Source of the DNA: Actinoplanes philippinensis
GTDB lineage: Bacteria > Actinomycetota > Actinomycetes > Mycobacteriales > Micromonosporaceae
NCBI RefSeq assembly: GCF_900113015.1
Contig: NZ_FONV01000019.1
Coordinates: 62,001 to 126,000, forward strand
DNA: 64,000 nucleotides
Direction: 5' to 3'
The notes under the pieces are model-generated. The model was not told where the DNA came from. It ran no database searches and worked only from the letters and a program-made list of their open reading frames with translations. Position 1 is the first letter of the stretch, and each line of letters opens with the position of its first letter. A program made the position numbers and the translations under genes. Positions 1-8,232 of the stretch are shown piece by piece.

Positions 1-1
1 C

Positions 2-1702
2 GGCGTCACCCTGTCCGGCTGGGAGTGGTACGACACCGAGGTGGCGAGGTGCTCGATGCCGGGGCCGTCCCGGCAGCATGCGCTGGCCGCAGTGCTTTAC
101 GGCACGGTCGCTCTCGGCGTCCCGATCGTCATCCTCGCCAGGTATCCGGACGGCCGACTGCCCGCGCGCCTGCGGCATTGGCCGTTCGCGGCAGGCTACG
201 CCGGCGCCGTGGTCCTGGTCCTGCGGGATCTCGGCCCTCTCGATGCCTGTGGCCGATGGGCGTTCGCTCACCAGGGCGCCGCTCAGCCCGTCATGGTGTC
301 GGCTGTCGTGGCGGTGACCGCCGGCGCCGTCCTGAGCAGGCGGCGCTCGGTTGCCCGGCGCCGCCGTCCGCTGGCCTGGGTCATCGGCTGCGGCCTGATC
401 TCGTGTGCCTTCCAGATCCACCATCACGGTCAGGTCCCCGGGCAGAACTCCCACGACATGCTGTCGTTGCTGGCGCATCCGCTCGTCGTGGTGCCGCTCG
501 CCGCCGCCTACGGGAGAGCCCGGCCCGACCGGGTCCAGGTGCGGGCCGTCGTCCGCCGGACGGTGGTCTACGGGACGGTCAGCAGCCTCGTCCTCGTCGT
601 CCACTCGGCCGGGGCCCGGATCTACGAGGGCGTCTGGCGGCCGGCTCAGTTCGCGGTCGCTCTCACGCTCACTGTCGTCCTGGTGGCGGCCTGGGACCAC
701 CTGCAGCATGCGGCCAACTACCTTGCCTACGGCATCCGGCGTGACCCCTTGCGGACCCTCGCCGACCTGCGTGCCGGGGTGGCCTCCGGCACGGACTCCG
801 ACCTGCTGCCCACTGCCGTCCGGACCGTCGTCGCGGCGGTCCGGGCACAGGGAGCGGTCCTCGTCCTTCCCGATGGCACGGTGTCGGTCCGGGCCGGTGA
901 CGAGCCGGACGACCGGTACGTGACCTTTCCCCTCCGTTACGGCGGCACGAAGGTCGGCGAGTTGCGGGTGGCGTGCCGGAACCGGGAGACGCGATATTCG
1001 CGCATCGAGGTGGAACTGCTCGAAGCCCTGGCCGCCCAGGTCGCCGTGCTGGTCAAGGCCACCGAACTGGGCGAGGCCCTGGAGGCGGAGCGGGCTCGGG
1101 TCCTCGCCGCGACCCGGGATGAACGGGATCGGCTGCGCCGCGACCTGCACGACGGTCTCGGCCCGTCGCTGGCCGGCATGGGCCTGGGCCTCCGGGCGCT
1201 GTCCAGCCTGGTCGACGACGACACTCCGGAAGCGGAGATGGTCGGCCGGTTGCGGGAGGCGACGGATCTCGCTGTGGGTGACATCCGCCGGATCATCGAC
1301 GCGCTCCGTCCCACCGTCCTGGATGCCGAGAACCTCGTCGGAGCCGTCGAGCGGCACGCGGTGGCACTGCGTTCCGCGCTGGCGGTCGAACTCACCGCCG
1401 GAACACTGCCGGCGCTCGGCCCCGACGTGGAGGTCGCCGCCTACCGGATCGTCACCGAGGCGCTGACCAATGCCGCCAGGCACGCCCGGGCCGAGCGCGC
1501 CTGGATCCACATCACCGCCAACGACGTGCTGCACATCTCGGTCCGCGACAACGGGCTCGGGATCCGGAACGAGGCCCCGCGTCACGGCGTCGGGCTCGTC
1601 TCGATGCGCCGCCGGGCCGAACTGCTCGGCGGCGGCTTCTCCGTTCATTCGACGGGGAGCGGGACCACGGTCACAGCCACGCTGCCTTTGAGGAACTCGT
1701 GA
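2..1702 (+). CDS. Sensor histidine kinase, NarL/LuxR type, 5' end outside window
   Basis: Membrane sensor kinase that should phosphorylate the response regulator encoded next to it. The frame is open to the window edge, so the true start is probably upstream; the first in-window start would be GTG at 41. The N-terminal third holds about six hydrophobic segments, followed by a GAF-like linker and a HisKA_3 dimerisation domain with the motif DLHDGLGPSLAGM (phospho-His codon at 1148-1150). A HATPase_c domain ends the protein, with NEALTNAARHA-like N-box residues (VTEALTNAARHA), DNGLG and GVGLVSMRRRAE. Its stop overlaps the next start by one base (TGATG), which implies translational coupling. The sensed signal cannot be read from the sequence. 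Confidence 0.88.
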   Translation, partial: GVTLSGWEWYDTEVARCSMPGPSRQHALAAVLYGTVALGVPIVILARYPDGRLPARLRHWPFAAGYAGAVVLVLRDLGPLDACGRWAFAHQGAAQPVMVSAVVAVTAGAVLSRRRSVARRRRPLAWVIGCGLISCAFQIHHHGQVPGQNSHDMLSLLAHPLVVVPLAAAYGRARPDRVQVRAVVRRTVVYGTVSSLVLVVHSAGARIYEGVWRPAQFAVALTLTVVLVAAWDHLQHAANYLAYGIRRDPLRTLADLRAGVASGTDSDLLPTAVRTVVAAVRAQGAVLVLPDGTVSVRAGDEPDDRYVTFPLRYGGTKVGELRVACRNRETRYSRIEVELLEALAAQVAVLVKATELGEALEAERARVLAATRDERDRLRRDLHDGLGPSLAGMGLGLRALSSLVDDDTPEAEMVGRLREATDLAVGDIRRIIDALRPTVLDAENLVGAVERHAVALRSALAVELTAGTLPALGPDVEVAAYRIVTEALTNAARHARAERAWIHITANDVLHISVRDNGLGIRNEAPRHGVGLVSMRRRAELLGGGFSVHSTGSGTTVTATLPLRNS

Positions 1703-2352
1703 TGCCGATCCGGACCCTGATCGCCGACGACCATCCGATGTTCCTGTACGGGCTGAAGATGAACATGGACATGGCGCCGGAGATCGAGCTGGTGGGTCAC
1801 GCCGCCTCCGGCACCGAACTGCTCGACCTGGCCGGCCAGACGGCGCCCGACGTCGTCGTCACCGATCTGGTGATGCCGGGTATGGACGGCGCGACAGTGA
1901 CCCGTCTGCTCCGGGAGCGGCATCCGGAGACAGCGGTGCTGGTGCTGACCATGCACGATGACGACGACGCAGTGTTCGGGGCGATCCGGGCCGGGGCGAG
2001 AGGCTATCTCCTCAAAGGGGCGGACGTCGACGACATCGTGCGGGCGGTGCTCACCGTGGCGCGGGGGGACGTCGTCTACGGCACGGGTGTCGCCCAGCGG
2101 ATCACCGACTTCTACGTGGGCGCGCACCGCGACCACGTGACCACCGTGTTCCCGTCGCTGACCGGCCGGGAGCGGGAGATCCTGGAACTGGTGGCCGGCG
2201 GCCTGACCAATCACGGGATCGCCCGCACGCTGGTGCTCTCGGAGAAGACGATCCGTAACAACGTCGCGTCGATCCTCACCAAACTGCAGGTCAACAGCCG
2301 TGCGGCAGCGGTCGCCCGGGCGCGGGACGCGGGTCTGGGGCGGGCTCGGTGA
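1702..2352 (+). CDS. LuxR/NarL-family response regulator
   Basis: Cytoplasmic DNA-binding response regulator, partner of the kinase just upstream. The receiver domain (about residues 1-120) has the acidic pair in IADDHP, the phospho-acceptor Asp in VVVTDLVMPG and the conserved Lys in YLLKGA. The C-terminal LuxR helix-turn-helix starts at LTGREREILELVAGG and runs to VNSRAAAVARA. I prefer the ATG at 1702, but a GTG at 1699 is directly in front of it. Length (about 216 aa) is normal for the family. The target genes are unknown; no obvious target lies downstream because a hairpin follows. Confidence 0.92.
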   Translation: MPIRTLIADDHPMFLYGLKMNMDMAPEIELVGHAASGTELLDLAGQTAPDVVVTDLVMPGMDGATVTRLLRERHPETAVLVLTMHDDDDAVFGAIRAGARGYLLKGADVDDIVRAVLTVARGDVVYGTGVAQRITDFYVGAHRDHVTTVFPSLTGREREILELVAGGLTNHGIARTLVLSEKTIRNNVASILTKLQVNSRAAAVARARDAGLGRAR

Positions 2353-2361
2353 GGCCGGCCC

Positions 2362-2379
2362 CTCACCGGCGACGGTGAG
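2362..2379 (+). terminator. Short hairpin after the LuxR-type regulator
   Basis: A perfect 7-bp stem (CTCACCG/CGGTGAG) with a GCGA tetraloop lies 10 bases after the response regulator stop. There is no T-tract, which is usual for actinobacterial terminators. It separates the two-component pair from the ArsR unit. Confidence 0.5.
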
Positions 2380-2463
2380 TCGCGCCCTTGGGGAGACGGC
2401 CGAGGGCCGCAGCCGACGGTGAGCCTCGTCATGGTGGGTGGCAGGTGGACGCTCGGTCACGTA

Positions 2464-2483
2464 ATTTCGTTAATCAGCGAAAT
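2464..2483. promoter_or_regulatory. Probable ArsR operator
   Basis: ATTTCGTTAATCAGCGAAAT is a 20-bp imperfect palindrome with perfect outer arms (ATTTCG/CGAAAT). It ends 8 bases before the ArsR start codon. Its AT-rich dyad symmetry and position match operators of ArsR-family autorepressors. It would control the ArsR gene and the oxidoreductase behind it. Confidence 0.65.
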
Positions 2484-2491
2484 GCCGAAGG

Positions 2492-2791
2492 ATGGTGTGC
2501 GGGATGCTGGAGGAGTGCAAGGCGCTGTCCAACGAGACGCGCCTGGCGATCCTGGAGTGGCTGAAGGATCCGGCCACGCACTTCCCGGGGACCGAGGGTG
2601 ACGAGGCCGGCGTCTGCGTGGGGCTGATCCAGCGCCGGGCCGGGTGCTCGATCTCCACGATCTCCGCACATCTGGCGATCCTGATGCGGGCCGGGTTCCT
2701 GCGGGCGACCCGGCGCGGCCAGTGGATCCACTACCGGCGCGACGAGGACCGCATCCGCGCCTTCACCGCACGCCTGCACCGCGACCTGTGA
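2492..2791 (+). CDS. ArsR-family transcriptional regulator
   Basis: Small winged-helix repressor of 99 residues. It shows the ArsR core: LSNETRLAILEWL (helix 1-2), then a recognition region SISTISAHLAILMRAGFLRATRRGQWIHYR with the wing. A CVGLIQRRAGCS segment carries two Cys, but the classical ELCVCDL metal motif is absent, so the effector could be non-metal. ATG 2492 has GAAGG just ahead of it; ATG 2504 is an alternative. The gene is followed after 20 bases by the flavin oxidoreductase, so the pair is probably one transcript repressed at the palindrome at 2464-2483. Confidence 0.9.
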   Translation: MVCGMLEECKALSNETRLAILEWLKDPATHFPGTEGDEAGVCVGLIQRRAGCSISTISAHLAILMRAGFLRATRRGQWIHYRRDEDRIRAFTARLHRDL

Positions 2792-2811
2792 CATCGGAAG
2801 GCGACACGATC

Positions 2812-3819
2812 ATGCCCACCGCACTCTCCCTGCTCGACCTGGCGCCGATCTCGCCCGGCCAGACCGCCCGCGACAGCTTCGAGGCGAGCATCGCGCTCGC
2901 CCGGGCCGCCGAGCGTGCCGGCTACCAGCGGGTCTGGTATGCCGAGCATCACAACATGTCGGTGATCGCCTCCTCGGCGACGAGCGTGGTGATCGGCCAC
3001 GTGGCAGCGCACACCGAGTCCATCCGGCTCGGCGCGGGCGGCATCATGCTGCCCAACCACTCGCCGCTGGTCATCGCCGAGCAGTTCGGCACCCTGGAGA
3101 CGCTCTTCCCGGGCCGGATCGACCTCGGGCTCGGCCGCGCGCCCGGCAGCGACCAGGTCACCATGCGGGCGCTGCGCCGCGACCACCTCTCCGCCGACAC
3201 CTTCCCGCAGGACGTCGTCGAGTTGCAGGGCTACCTGGCCGGCAAGTCGGTGATCCCGGGCGTGCAGGCGGTGCCCCGGGCCGAGCAGCCGGTCCCGCTC
3301 TACATCCTCGGGTCGTCGCTGTTCGGGGCCCAGCTGGCCGCCCGGCTCGGCCTGCCGTATGCGTTCGCGTCGCACTTCGCCCCGGAGGCCCTGCACCAGG
3401 CCGTCCGGGTGTATCGGGAGACGTTCACCCCGTCCGGGCAGCTCGCCCAGCCGTATGTCATCGCCGGGGTCAACGTCGTCGCGGCCGAGACCCACGACGA
3501 GGCCATCGCCCAGATGACGGCGGCCTACCGGGCCCGGACCCGGGCGTTCATCGCCCGCGGCGCCGGCGGCCGCAACTACACCGACGCCGAGATCGACGCG
3601 TTCCTGGCCTCGCCCGGCGGGCAGAACCTGGCGGCGATGACCCGGTACACGGCCGTCGGCACTCCCGGCGAGGTGCGTGACTACCTCACCGAGTTCGCCG
3701 CGACCGCGCAGGCCGACGAGCTGATCACCGCCCACCACGCGCAGTCCCTGCCGGACCGGCTGCGCTCGGTTGAGCTGACCGGCGCGGCCATGGCGGCCCC
3801 GGCGGCCGCCCACTCCTGA
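2812..3819 (+). CDS. LLM-class flavin-dependent oxidoreductase
   Basis: Bacterial-luciferase-like monooxygenase of 335 residues, expected to use reduced FMN supplied by a separate reductase to oxidise a small organic substrate. The N-terminus (SLLDLAPISPG), RVWYAEHHNM, GAGGIMLPNHSPLVIAEQFGTLE and FPGRIDLGLGRAPGSD are typical of the alkanal-monooxygenase-like (MsnO8/YhbW) subgroup. The start ATG at 2812 has a GGAAGG ribosome site at 2796-2801. It is in an operon with the ArsR gene, which suggests induction by its substrate or a related stress compound. The substrate is not predictable. Confidence 0.92.
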   Translation: MPTALSLLDLAPISPGQTARDSFEASIALARAAERAGYQRVWYAEHHNMSVIASSATSVVIGHVAAHTESIRLGAGGIMLPNHSPLVIAEQFGTLETLFPGRIDLGLGRAPGSDQVTMRALRRDHLSADTFPQDVVELQGYLAGKSVIPGVQAVPRAEQPVPLYILGSSLFGAQLAARLGLPYAFASHFAPEALHQAVRVYRETFTPSGQLAQPYVIAGVNVVAAETHDEAIAQMTAAYRARTRAFIARGAGGRNYTDAEIDAFLASPGGQNLAAMTRYTAVGTPGEVRDYLTEFAATAQADELITAHHAQSLPDRLRSVELTGAAMAAPAAAHS

Positions 3820-3824
3820 CGCGT

Positions 3825-3863
3825 GTTCCGGCCGGGGGCAACCGGCTGCCCCCCTGCCGGAAC
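3825..3863. terminator. Long two-part hairpin between convergent genes
   Basis: An 8-bp outer stem (3825-3832 with 3856-3863) encloses an inner 7-bp stem (GGGGGCA at 3834-3840 with TGCCCCC at 3847-3853). It sits exactly between the convergent oxidoreductase and CPBP genes and can serve both directions. Confidence 0.7.
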
Positions 3864-3872
3864 GGGCGCCGG

Positions 3873-4628
3873 CTAGACCAGGCCGAGGGCGAGGGCCACG
3901 GTGCCGACCGTGGCCATCAGCAGCGTCGTTCCGGCGTGCATGCCGATCGACAACCGGATGTCCTGCTTGCGCCAGACCAGCCAGACCGCCGGGAACAGGA
4001 AGATCACCTTGGACAGCACCGTCCACGGCGCCCAGAAGTGGTAGATCGAGAACAGCACCGTGTTGAGCACCGGCGCGCCCGCTCGCAGGTGGGCGATCCG
4101 GGGGAGCAGGAACCCGCGGAAGTAGAGCTCCTCGATGAGCGGCAGGGCGAAACCGGTGAGCGGCAGGCAGATCAGCATGGTGGTGACCAGGAGCGAGTGG
4201 GCGTACCCGTCCAGGTAGGTCGTCGCGCTGCCGCCCGCGCCCTCGAAGGGCACCCAGGTGAAGAACGTGTCGAAGATCAGGTTGTCCAGCGGGGTGAGCG
4301 CCAGCGACACCACTGTCATCCAGACGATCAGCCCGGCGACCGCGGCGATCAGCCGGCCACGGGGGATCGGCCGGCCGGTGTAGCGCAGCACGCCGCGCAG
4401 CGAGAGCCGGCCGTTGTCGTGGGCGCCGAGCCACAGCAGGCCGAACAGGATCGGCACGAGCACCACGACCAGCGCGATCGCCCAGGCCAGGAAGATCGGG
4501 TAGCCGATCGCCGTCACCAGCGGCGCGGCCAGGAACTGGTAGGCGGCGACGATCAGGATGCCGGGCACGAGGTGCAGCGCGATGGACAGCGGCAGGGAGT
4601 GACGGTCGGCGAGCAGCAGCTTTCTCAT
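3873..4628 (-). CDS. CPBP family intramembrane metalloprotease
   Basis: Polytopic membrane protein of 251 residues related to CAAX prenyl protease/bacteriocin-processing (Abi) glutamic-metal proteases. About seven hydrophobic segments are visible. The signature EE-x3-R motif is present in LIEELYFRGFLLPR, followed by LFSIYHFWAP (the conserved F-x3-H block) and a later GMHAGTTLL. A longer reading exists, but it would run through the promoter of the divergent HAD gene, so I choose the ATG at 4628. It stands alone between a terminator and a divergent gene. The physiological substrate is unknown. Confidence 0.88.
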   Translation of the reverse strand: MRKLLLADRHSLPLSIALHLVPGILIVAAYQFLAAPLVTAIGYPIFLAWAIALVVVLVPILFGLLWLGAHDNGRLSLRGVLRYTGRPIPRGRLIAAVAGLIVWMTVVSLALTPLDNLIFDTFFTWVPFEGAGGSATTYLDGYAHSLLVTTMLICLPLTGFALPLIEELYFRGFLLPRIAHLRAGAPVLNTVLFSIYHFWAPWTVLSKVIFLFPAVWLVWRKQDIRLSIGMHAGTTLLMATVGTVALALGLV

Positions 4629-4707
4629 GCCGTCGACGATCGGCGGGTCCGCAGACACCGCCCTGTCACGGCGCTGACACCGCCCTGACCCCGCATAGGC
4701 TGCCGGT

Positions 4708-5442
4708 ATGACGATCGCCCTCACCGGGTTCACGGCGCTCAGTTTCGACTGCTACGGCACGCTCATCGACTGGGAGGCCGGCATCGGCGCCGTGCTCGGG
4801 CCGTGGGCCCGCCGGCAGGGGCTGGACGTCACCGTCGAGCGGCTGCTGGCCGGGTATGCCGAGCACGAGGCGGCGGTCGAACGGGAGACGCCGTTCCGGC
4901 TCTATCCCGAGGTGCTCGCGGAGGCGTTCCGGCGTACCGGCGCCGCTCTCGGCCGTCGCGTCGACGACGGGTGGGCGGACCGCCTGGGCGGCTCCGTGCC
5001 GGACTGGCCCGCCTTCCCGGACTCCGCGGAGGCGCTGGCCCGGCTGGCGCGGCACTACCGGCTGATCATCGTCTCCAACGTGCACCGGGACGGGTTCGCC
5101 GGCAGCAACGAGCGGCTGCGCGGCGACTTCGCGGCGATCATCACGGCCGAGGACGTCGGCGGGTACAAGCCGGGGGACCGGCATTTCCGGGCCCTCGACG
5201 CGGCGCTGCCCGGCCTCGGCGTGCGGCGCGGTGAGCTGCTGCATGTGGCACAGAGCCTCTTCCACGACCACGTGCCGGCCCGGCGCGAGGGCCTGCCGTC
5301 GGTGTGGATCAACCGGCGGCACGACCGGCCGGGGTGGGGCGCCACCCCGGAACCCGGCGAAGATTACACCTACGACCTGGAGTTTCCCTCGATGGCGGCC
5401 TTCGCCGACGCCGTCGACGACGCGTTCGCCGCTGTCGTGTAG
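4708..5442 (+). CDS. HAD hydrolase, haloacid dehalogenase type II-like
   Basis: Cytoplasmic HAD-superfamily hydrolase of 244 residues. Motif I is FDCYGTLIDWE (nucleophile D14), motif II IIVSNVHRDG, the motif III Lys sits in GGYKPGDRHF, and HVAQSLFHDHVPARREGL matches the block before motif IV in the 2-haloacid dehalogenase/HAD-IA group. Many actinobacterial members act on phosphorylated or halogenated small acids, and the substrate is not evident here. Its last 73 bases overlap the 3' end of the TetR gene on the other strand. Confidence 0.9.
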   Translation: MTIALTGFTALSFDCYGTLIDWEAGIGAVLGPWARRQGLDVTVERLLAGYAEHEAAVERETPFRLYPEVLAEAFRRTGAALGRRVDDGWADRLGGSVPDWPAFPDSAEALARLARHYRLIIVSNVHRDGFAGSNERLRGDFAAIITAEDVGGYKPGDRHFRALDAALPGLGVRRGELLHVAQSLFHDHVPARREGLPSVWINRRHDRPGWGATPEPGEDYTYDLEFPSMAAFADAVDDAFAAVV

Positions 5443-6017
5443 GCCCGGAGCAGGGCGGCCACCGCGACGGTGAGATCGGCGCGGTTCTCCGGCGTGCCCG
5501 GCGGCGGCGCGGTGCGGGCGCCGGCGCCGGCGACCCGGTCGAAGAGCAGACCGTCGATGCAGGCCACGAGATGGTCGCCGGACCGCTCCGGGTCGGGGGC
5601 GCCGGCCGCCGCGAGCATCGCCCGGGCCTGGGCGCGGGAGGCGTCGCCGTACGCCAGGATGGTCCGCAGCTCCGGATGGTGGGTGGCCTCCAGCAGGCAC
5701 GCGTAGCGGGCCAGGGTGCGGGCCCGGCCGGTGCTCATCCACCGGTCGAGCACCGCCGCGATCCCGGCGGCCGCGGCGTCCGGATCAGTGACGTCGAGGG
5801 ACGGCCCGCCGGCCTCCAGATCGGCCTGGTCGAGGTCGGCCAGCCGGCGCACCACCGCCTCGATCAGGGCCTTGCGGGTGCGGAAATACGCCGAGGTGGT
5901 GCCCTGGGCCAGCCCGGCGCGGGCGTCGACCGCGCGGTGGGTGAGCCCGCGCATCCCGAGCTCGGCGACGAGCGCGACGGCCGCGTCGGTCAGCACAGCG
6001 AACCGGTCAGTGGCCAC
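5370..6017 (-). CDS. TetR-family transcriptional regulator
   Basis: Repressor of 215 residues. The N-terminal HTH reads LVAELGMRGLTHRAVDARAGLAQGTTSAYFRTRKALIEAVV; the rest is the helical ligand domain (TetR_C type). The start is GTG at 6017, with a CATAAT-like -10 just upstream on this strand, so the transcript may be leaderless. It is divergent from the FAD monooxygenase with only 45 bases between, and that gap contains a perfect palindrome. It probably represses the monooxygenase and itself. Its 3' end runs 73 bases into the convergent HAD gene. Confidence 0.9.
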   Translation of the reverse strand: MATDRFAVLTDAAVALVAELGMRGLTHRAVDARAGLAQGTTSAYFRTRKALIEAVVRRLADLDQADLEAGGPSLDVTDPDAAAAGIAAVLDRWMSTGRARTLARYACLLEATHHPELRTILAYGDASRAQARAMLAAAGAPDPERSGDHLVACIDGLLFDRVAGAGARTAPPPGTPENRADLTVAVAALLRAYTTAANASSTASAKAAIEGNSRS

Positions 6018-6031
6018 GACGTATTATGGCT

Positions 6032-6047
6032 TTCTACATCTGTAGAA
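6032..6047. promoter_or_regulatory. Probable TetR operator
   Basis: TTCTACATCTGTAGAA has perfect 7-bp arms around a 2-bp centre and lies in the 45-bp gap between the divergent TetR and monooxygenase starts. Binding here would block both promoters, because the -10-like CATAAT of the TetR gene is adjacent at 6023-6028. Confidence 0.75.
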
Positions 6048-6062
6048 GGCGGGTGAGGGTTG

Positions 6063-7199
6063 ATGACACGGACAGCGGTGGTGATCGGCGCCGGCATCGG
6101 CGGGCTGGGCGCGGCCCTCGGCCTGATCCGGCACGGCTGGACGGTGACGGTGCTGGAGCGGGCCCCGGAGTTCCGCCCGGTCGGCGCCGGGCTGGTGCTC
6201 CAGGCCAACGGGCTGCGCTGCCTCGACGCGCTGGGCGTGGGCGACGCGGTCCGGGACCACGGCCGTCCCGACGTCTCCGGTGGCACCCGGCGCGCCGACG
6301 GCCGATGGCTGGCCCGCGTTCCCGCCGGTGAGCTGGAGCGGGCACTGGGCACCCCGGCGCTCGGCGTGCACCGCGCCACCCTGCACGAGCTGCTGCTCGG
6401 CGCCCTGCCGGCCGGTGTCGTGCGGACCGGCGCCCCGGTCACCGCGGTCACCGCCGAGGGCCAGGTGACCTACGACGGCCCGGCCGGCCCGGTCCATCTC
6501 GGCGCCGACCTGGTGGTCGGCGCGGACGGCATCAACAGCGTCGTCCGCCGTACGCTGTGGCCGGACGCGGCCGGGCCGGCCCCGATCGGCGTGCGGGCCT
6601 GGCGCGGCGTGACCCCACCGTGGAGGGGCGACCTCGTCGTCGCGATCACCTGGGGTCCCGGAGCGGAGTTCGGCATCGTCCCGCTCACCGACGGCCGGGT
6701 CTACTGGTTCGCGGCCGTCAACGCCGCACCCACCGCGCCCGCCACCGGGGTGCCCGATCGCTTCCACCGCTGGCACGACCCGATCCCCGCCCTGATCGCC
6801 GCGACCGGCACGGTCCTGCGTGACGACCTCGCCTGCCTCGACGAGCCGCTGTCCACCTACGTCCGCGGACGGGTGGTCCTGCTCGGCGACGCCGCCCACG
6901 CGATGACCCCGAACCTCGGCCAGGGCGCGAACCAGGCCCTCGAGGACGCCGTGGTGCTCGCCGCCGTCGCGGACCGGCCCGGCGGGCTCGCCGCCTACGA
7001 CGCCCGGCGCCGTCCGCGCAGCCAACGGGTGGCCCGTGCGTCCCGGGCGATCGGCCGCTTCGGCCAGCAACTGGAGCACCCGGTCGCGGTCGCCGCCCGC
7101 AACACCGTCGTGCGGCTGACCCCGCCCCGGCTGGCGCTGCGCTCGATGGCGCGGTATGCCGACTGGCGGCCACCGGCCCCGTCCTCGGGTAGGTTGTGA
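6063..7199 (+). CDS. FAD-dependent aromatic-type monooxygenase
   Basis: Single-component flavin hydroxylase of the PHBH fold (378 residues). It has the N-terminal dinucleotide motif GAGIGGLGAALG, the DG motif in VVGADGINSVVRR, and the second FAD motif VVLLGDAAHAMTPNLGQGANQALED. Such enzymes use NAD(P)H and O2 to hydroxylate or epoxidise aromatic and polycyclic substrates, often antibiotics or their precursors. ATG 6063 is favoured over a TTG immediately before it. It is controlled by the divergent TetR regulator, so its substrate or a relative may be the inducer. The gene is followed after 22 bases by a permease gene of apparently unrelated function. Confidence 0.92.
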   Translation: MTRTAVVIGAGIGGLGAALGLIRHGWTVTVLERAPEFRPVGAGLVLQANGLRCLDALGVGDAVRDHGRPDVSGGTRRADGRWLARVPAGELERALGTPALGVHRATLHELLLGALPAGVVRTGAPVTAVTAEGQVTYDGPAGPVHLGADLVVGADGINSVVRRTLWPDAAGPAPIGVRAWRGVTPPWRGDLVVAITWGPGAEFGIVPLTDGRVYWFAAVNAAPTAPATGVPDRFHRWHDPIPALIAATGTVLRDDLACLDEPLSTYVRGRVVLLGDAAHAMTPNLGQGANQALEDAVVLAAVADRPGGLAAYDARRRPRSQRVARASRAIGRFGQQLEHPVAVAARNTVVRLTPPRLALRSMARYADWRPPAPSSGRL

Positions 7200-7221
7200 C
7201 GCTGGTCGAGGGGAGCAACAG

Positions 7222-8232
7222 GTGACCACAACCGAGAACGCGGCAGCCCGTGCCGACGAGTCCGGCACACCCGAGCCGGAGTCGTGGCGGATCGGATCGC
7301 TGGAGACGCTGGCCGTCGTGCTGGTGCTCCTGCTGCTGGTCCGCAACCGGCTCGCCGGCTGGCTGACCGGTCCCGGCCTGCAGACGTGGACGACGGTGTT
7401 CGTGTCGGTGATGGTGCAGGCCGTGCCGTTCCTGGTGTTCGGGGTGGTGCTGTCCGCGGTGATCGCGGTGTTCGTGCCGCGCAGCTTCTGGGCGCGTGCG
7501 CTGCCCAGCCATCCCGCGCTCGCCGTCCCCGCCGCCGGCATGGCCGGTGTGGTCCTGCCCGGCTGCGAGTGCGGCAGCGTCCCGATCGCCGGCTCCCTCA
7601 TCCGCCGCGGCGTGACCCCGGCCGCGGCGCTCGCGTTCCTGCTCGCCGCCCCGGCGATCAACCCGATCGTGCTGACCGCCACGGTGATCGCGTTCCCCGG
7701 CCAGCCGCAGATGGCGGTCGCCCGGGGCGTGGCCAGCCTGGTGGTGGCGGTCGCGATGGGCTGGCTGTGGCTGCGCCTCGGCAAGGCCGAGTGGATCAAG
7801 CTGCCGCACCGGCCCGATCTCGACGACACCTCCAAGGCGCGCGCGTTCTGGGCGGCCTGCCGGCACGACGTCATGCACGCGGGCGGCTTCCTGGTCCTCG
7901 GCGCCGCCGCGGCGGCCACCATCAACGTCGTCGTCCCCGGCGCCTGGCTGCAGAAACTCGCCGACGACCCGATCATCTCGATCCTGGTGCTGGCGACTCT
8001 GGCCGTACTCCTCTCGATCTGCAGTGAGGCCGACGCCTTCGTCGCCGCCTCGCTGACCCAGTTCTCGCTGACGTCGCGCCTGGTCTTCCTGGTCGTCGGC
8101 CCGATGGTCGACCTCAAACTGATCTCGATGCAGGCCGGGGTCTTCGGCCGCCGGTTCATGCTGCGGTTCGCGCCGACCACCTTCGTCGCCGCGATCGTCG
8201 TCGGCACGGCCTTCGGGGCGGCGCTGCTGTGA
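7222..8232 (+). CDS. YraQ-type (COG0701) membrane permease
   Basis: Integral membrane protein of 336 residues with about eight hydrophobic segments. The family hallmark GCECGSVP lies in a VVLPGCECGSVPIAGSLIRRG block, and a second conserved LAAPAINPIVL block follows; ICSEADAFVAAS near the C-terminus is the repeat counterpart. The start is GTG 7222 behind GGGGAG. It overlaps the next gene by four bases (GTGA). In many Gram-positives this permease is encoded with a TIGR03943/COG3689 protein, as here, and the pair has been linked to metal (zinc) homeostasis by context. Transport of a metal or metalloid complex is therefore an inference. Confidence 0.88.
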   Translation: MTTTENAAARADESGTPEPESWRIGSLETLAVVLVLLLLVRNRLAGWLTGPGLQTWTTVFVSVMVQAVPFLVFGVVLSAVIAVFVPRSFWARALPSHPALAVPAAGMAGVVLPGCECGSVPIAGSLIRRGVTPAAALAFLLAAPAINPIVLTATVIAFPGQPQMAVARGVASLVVAVAMGWLWLRLGKAEWIKLPHRPDLDDTSKARAFWAACRHDVMHAGGFLVLGAAAAATINVVVPGAWLQKLADDPIISILVLATLAVLLSICSEADAFVAASLTQFSLTSRLVFLVVGPMVDLKLISMQAGVFGRRFMLRFAPTTFVAAIVVGTAFGAALL

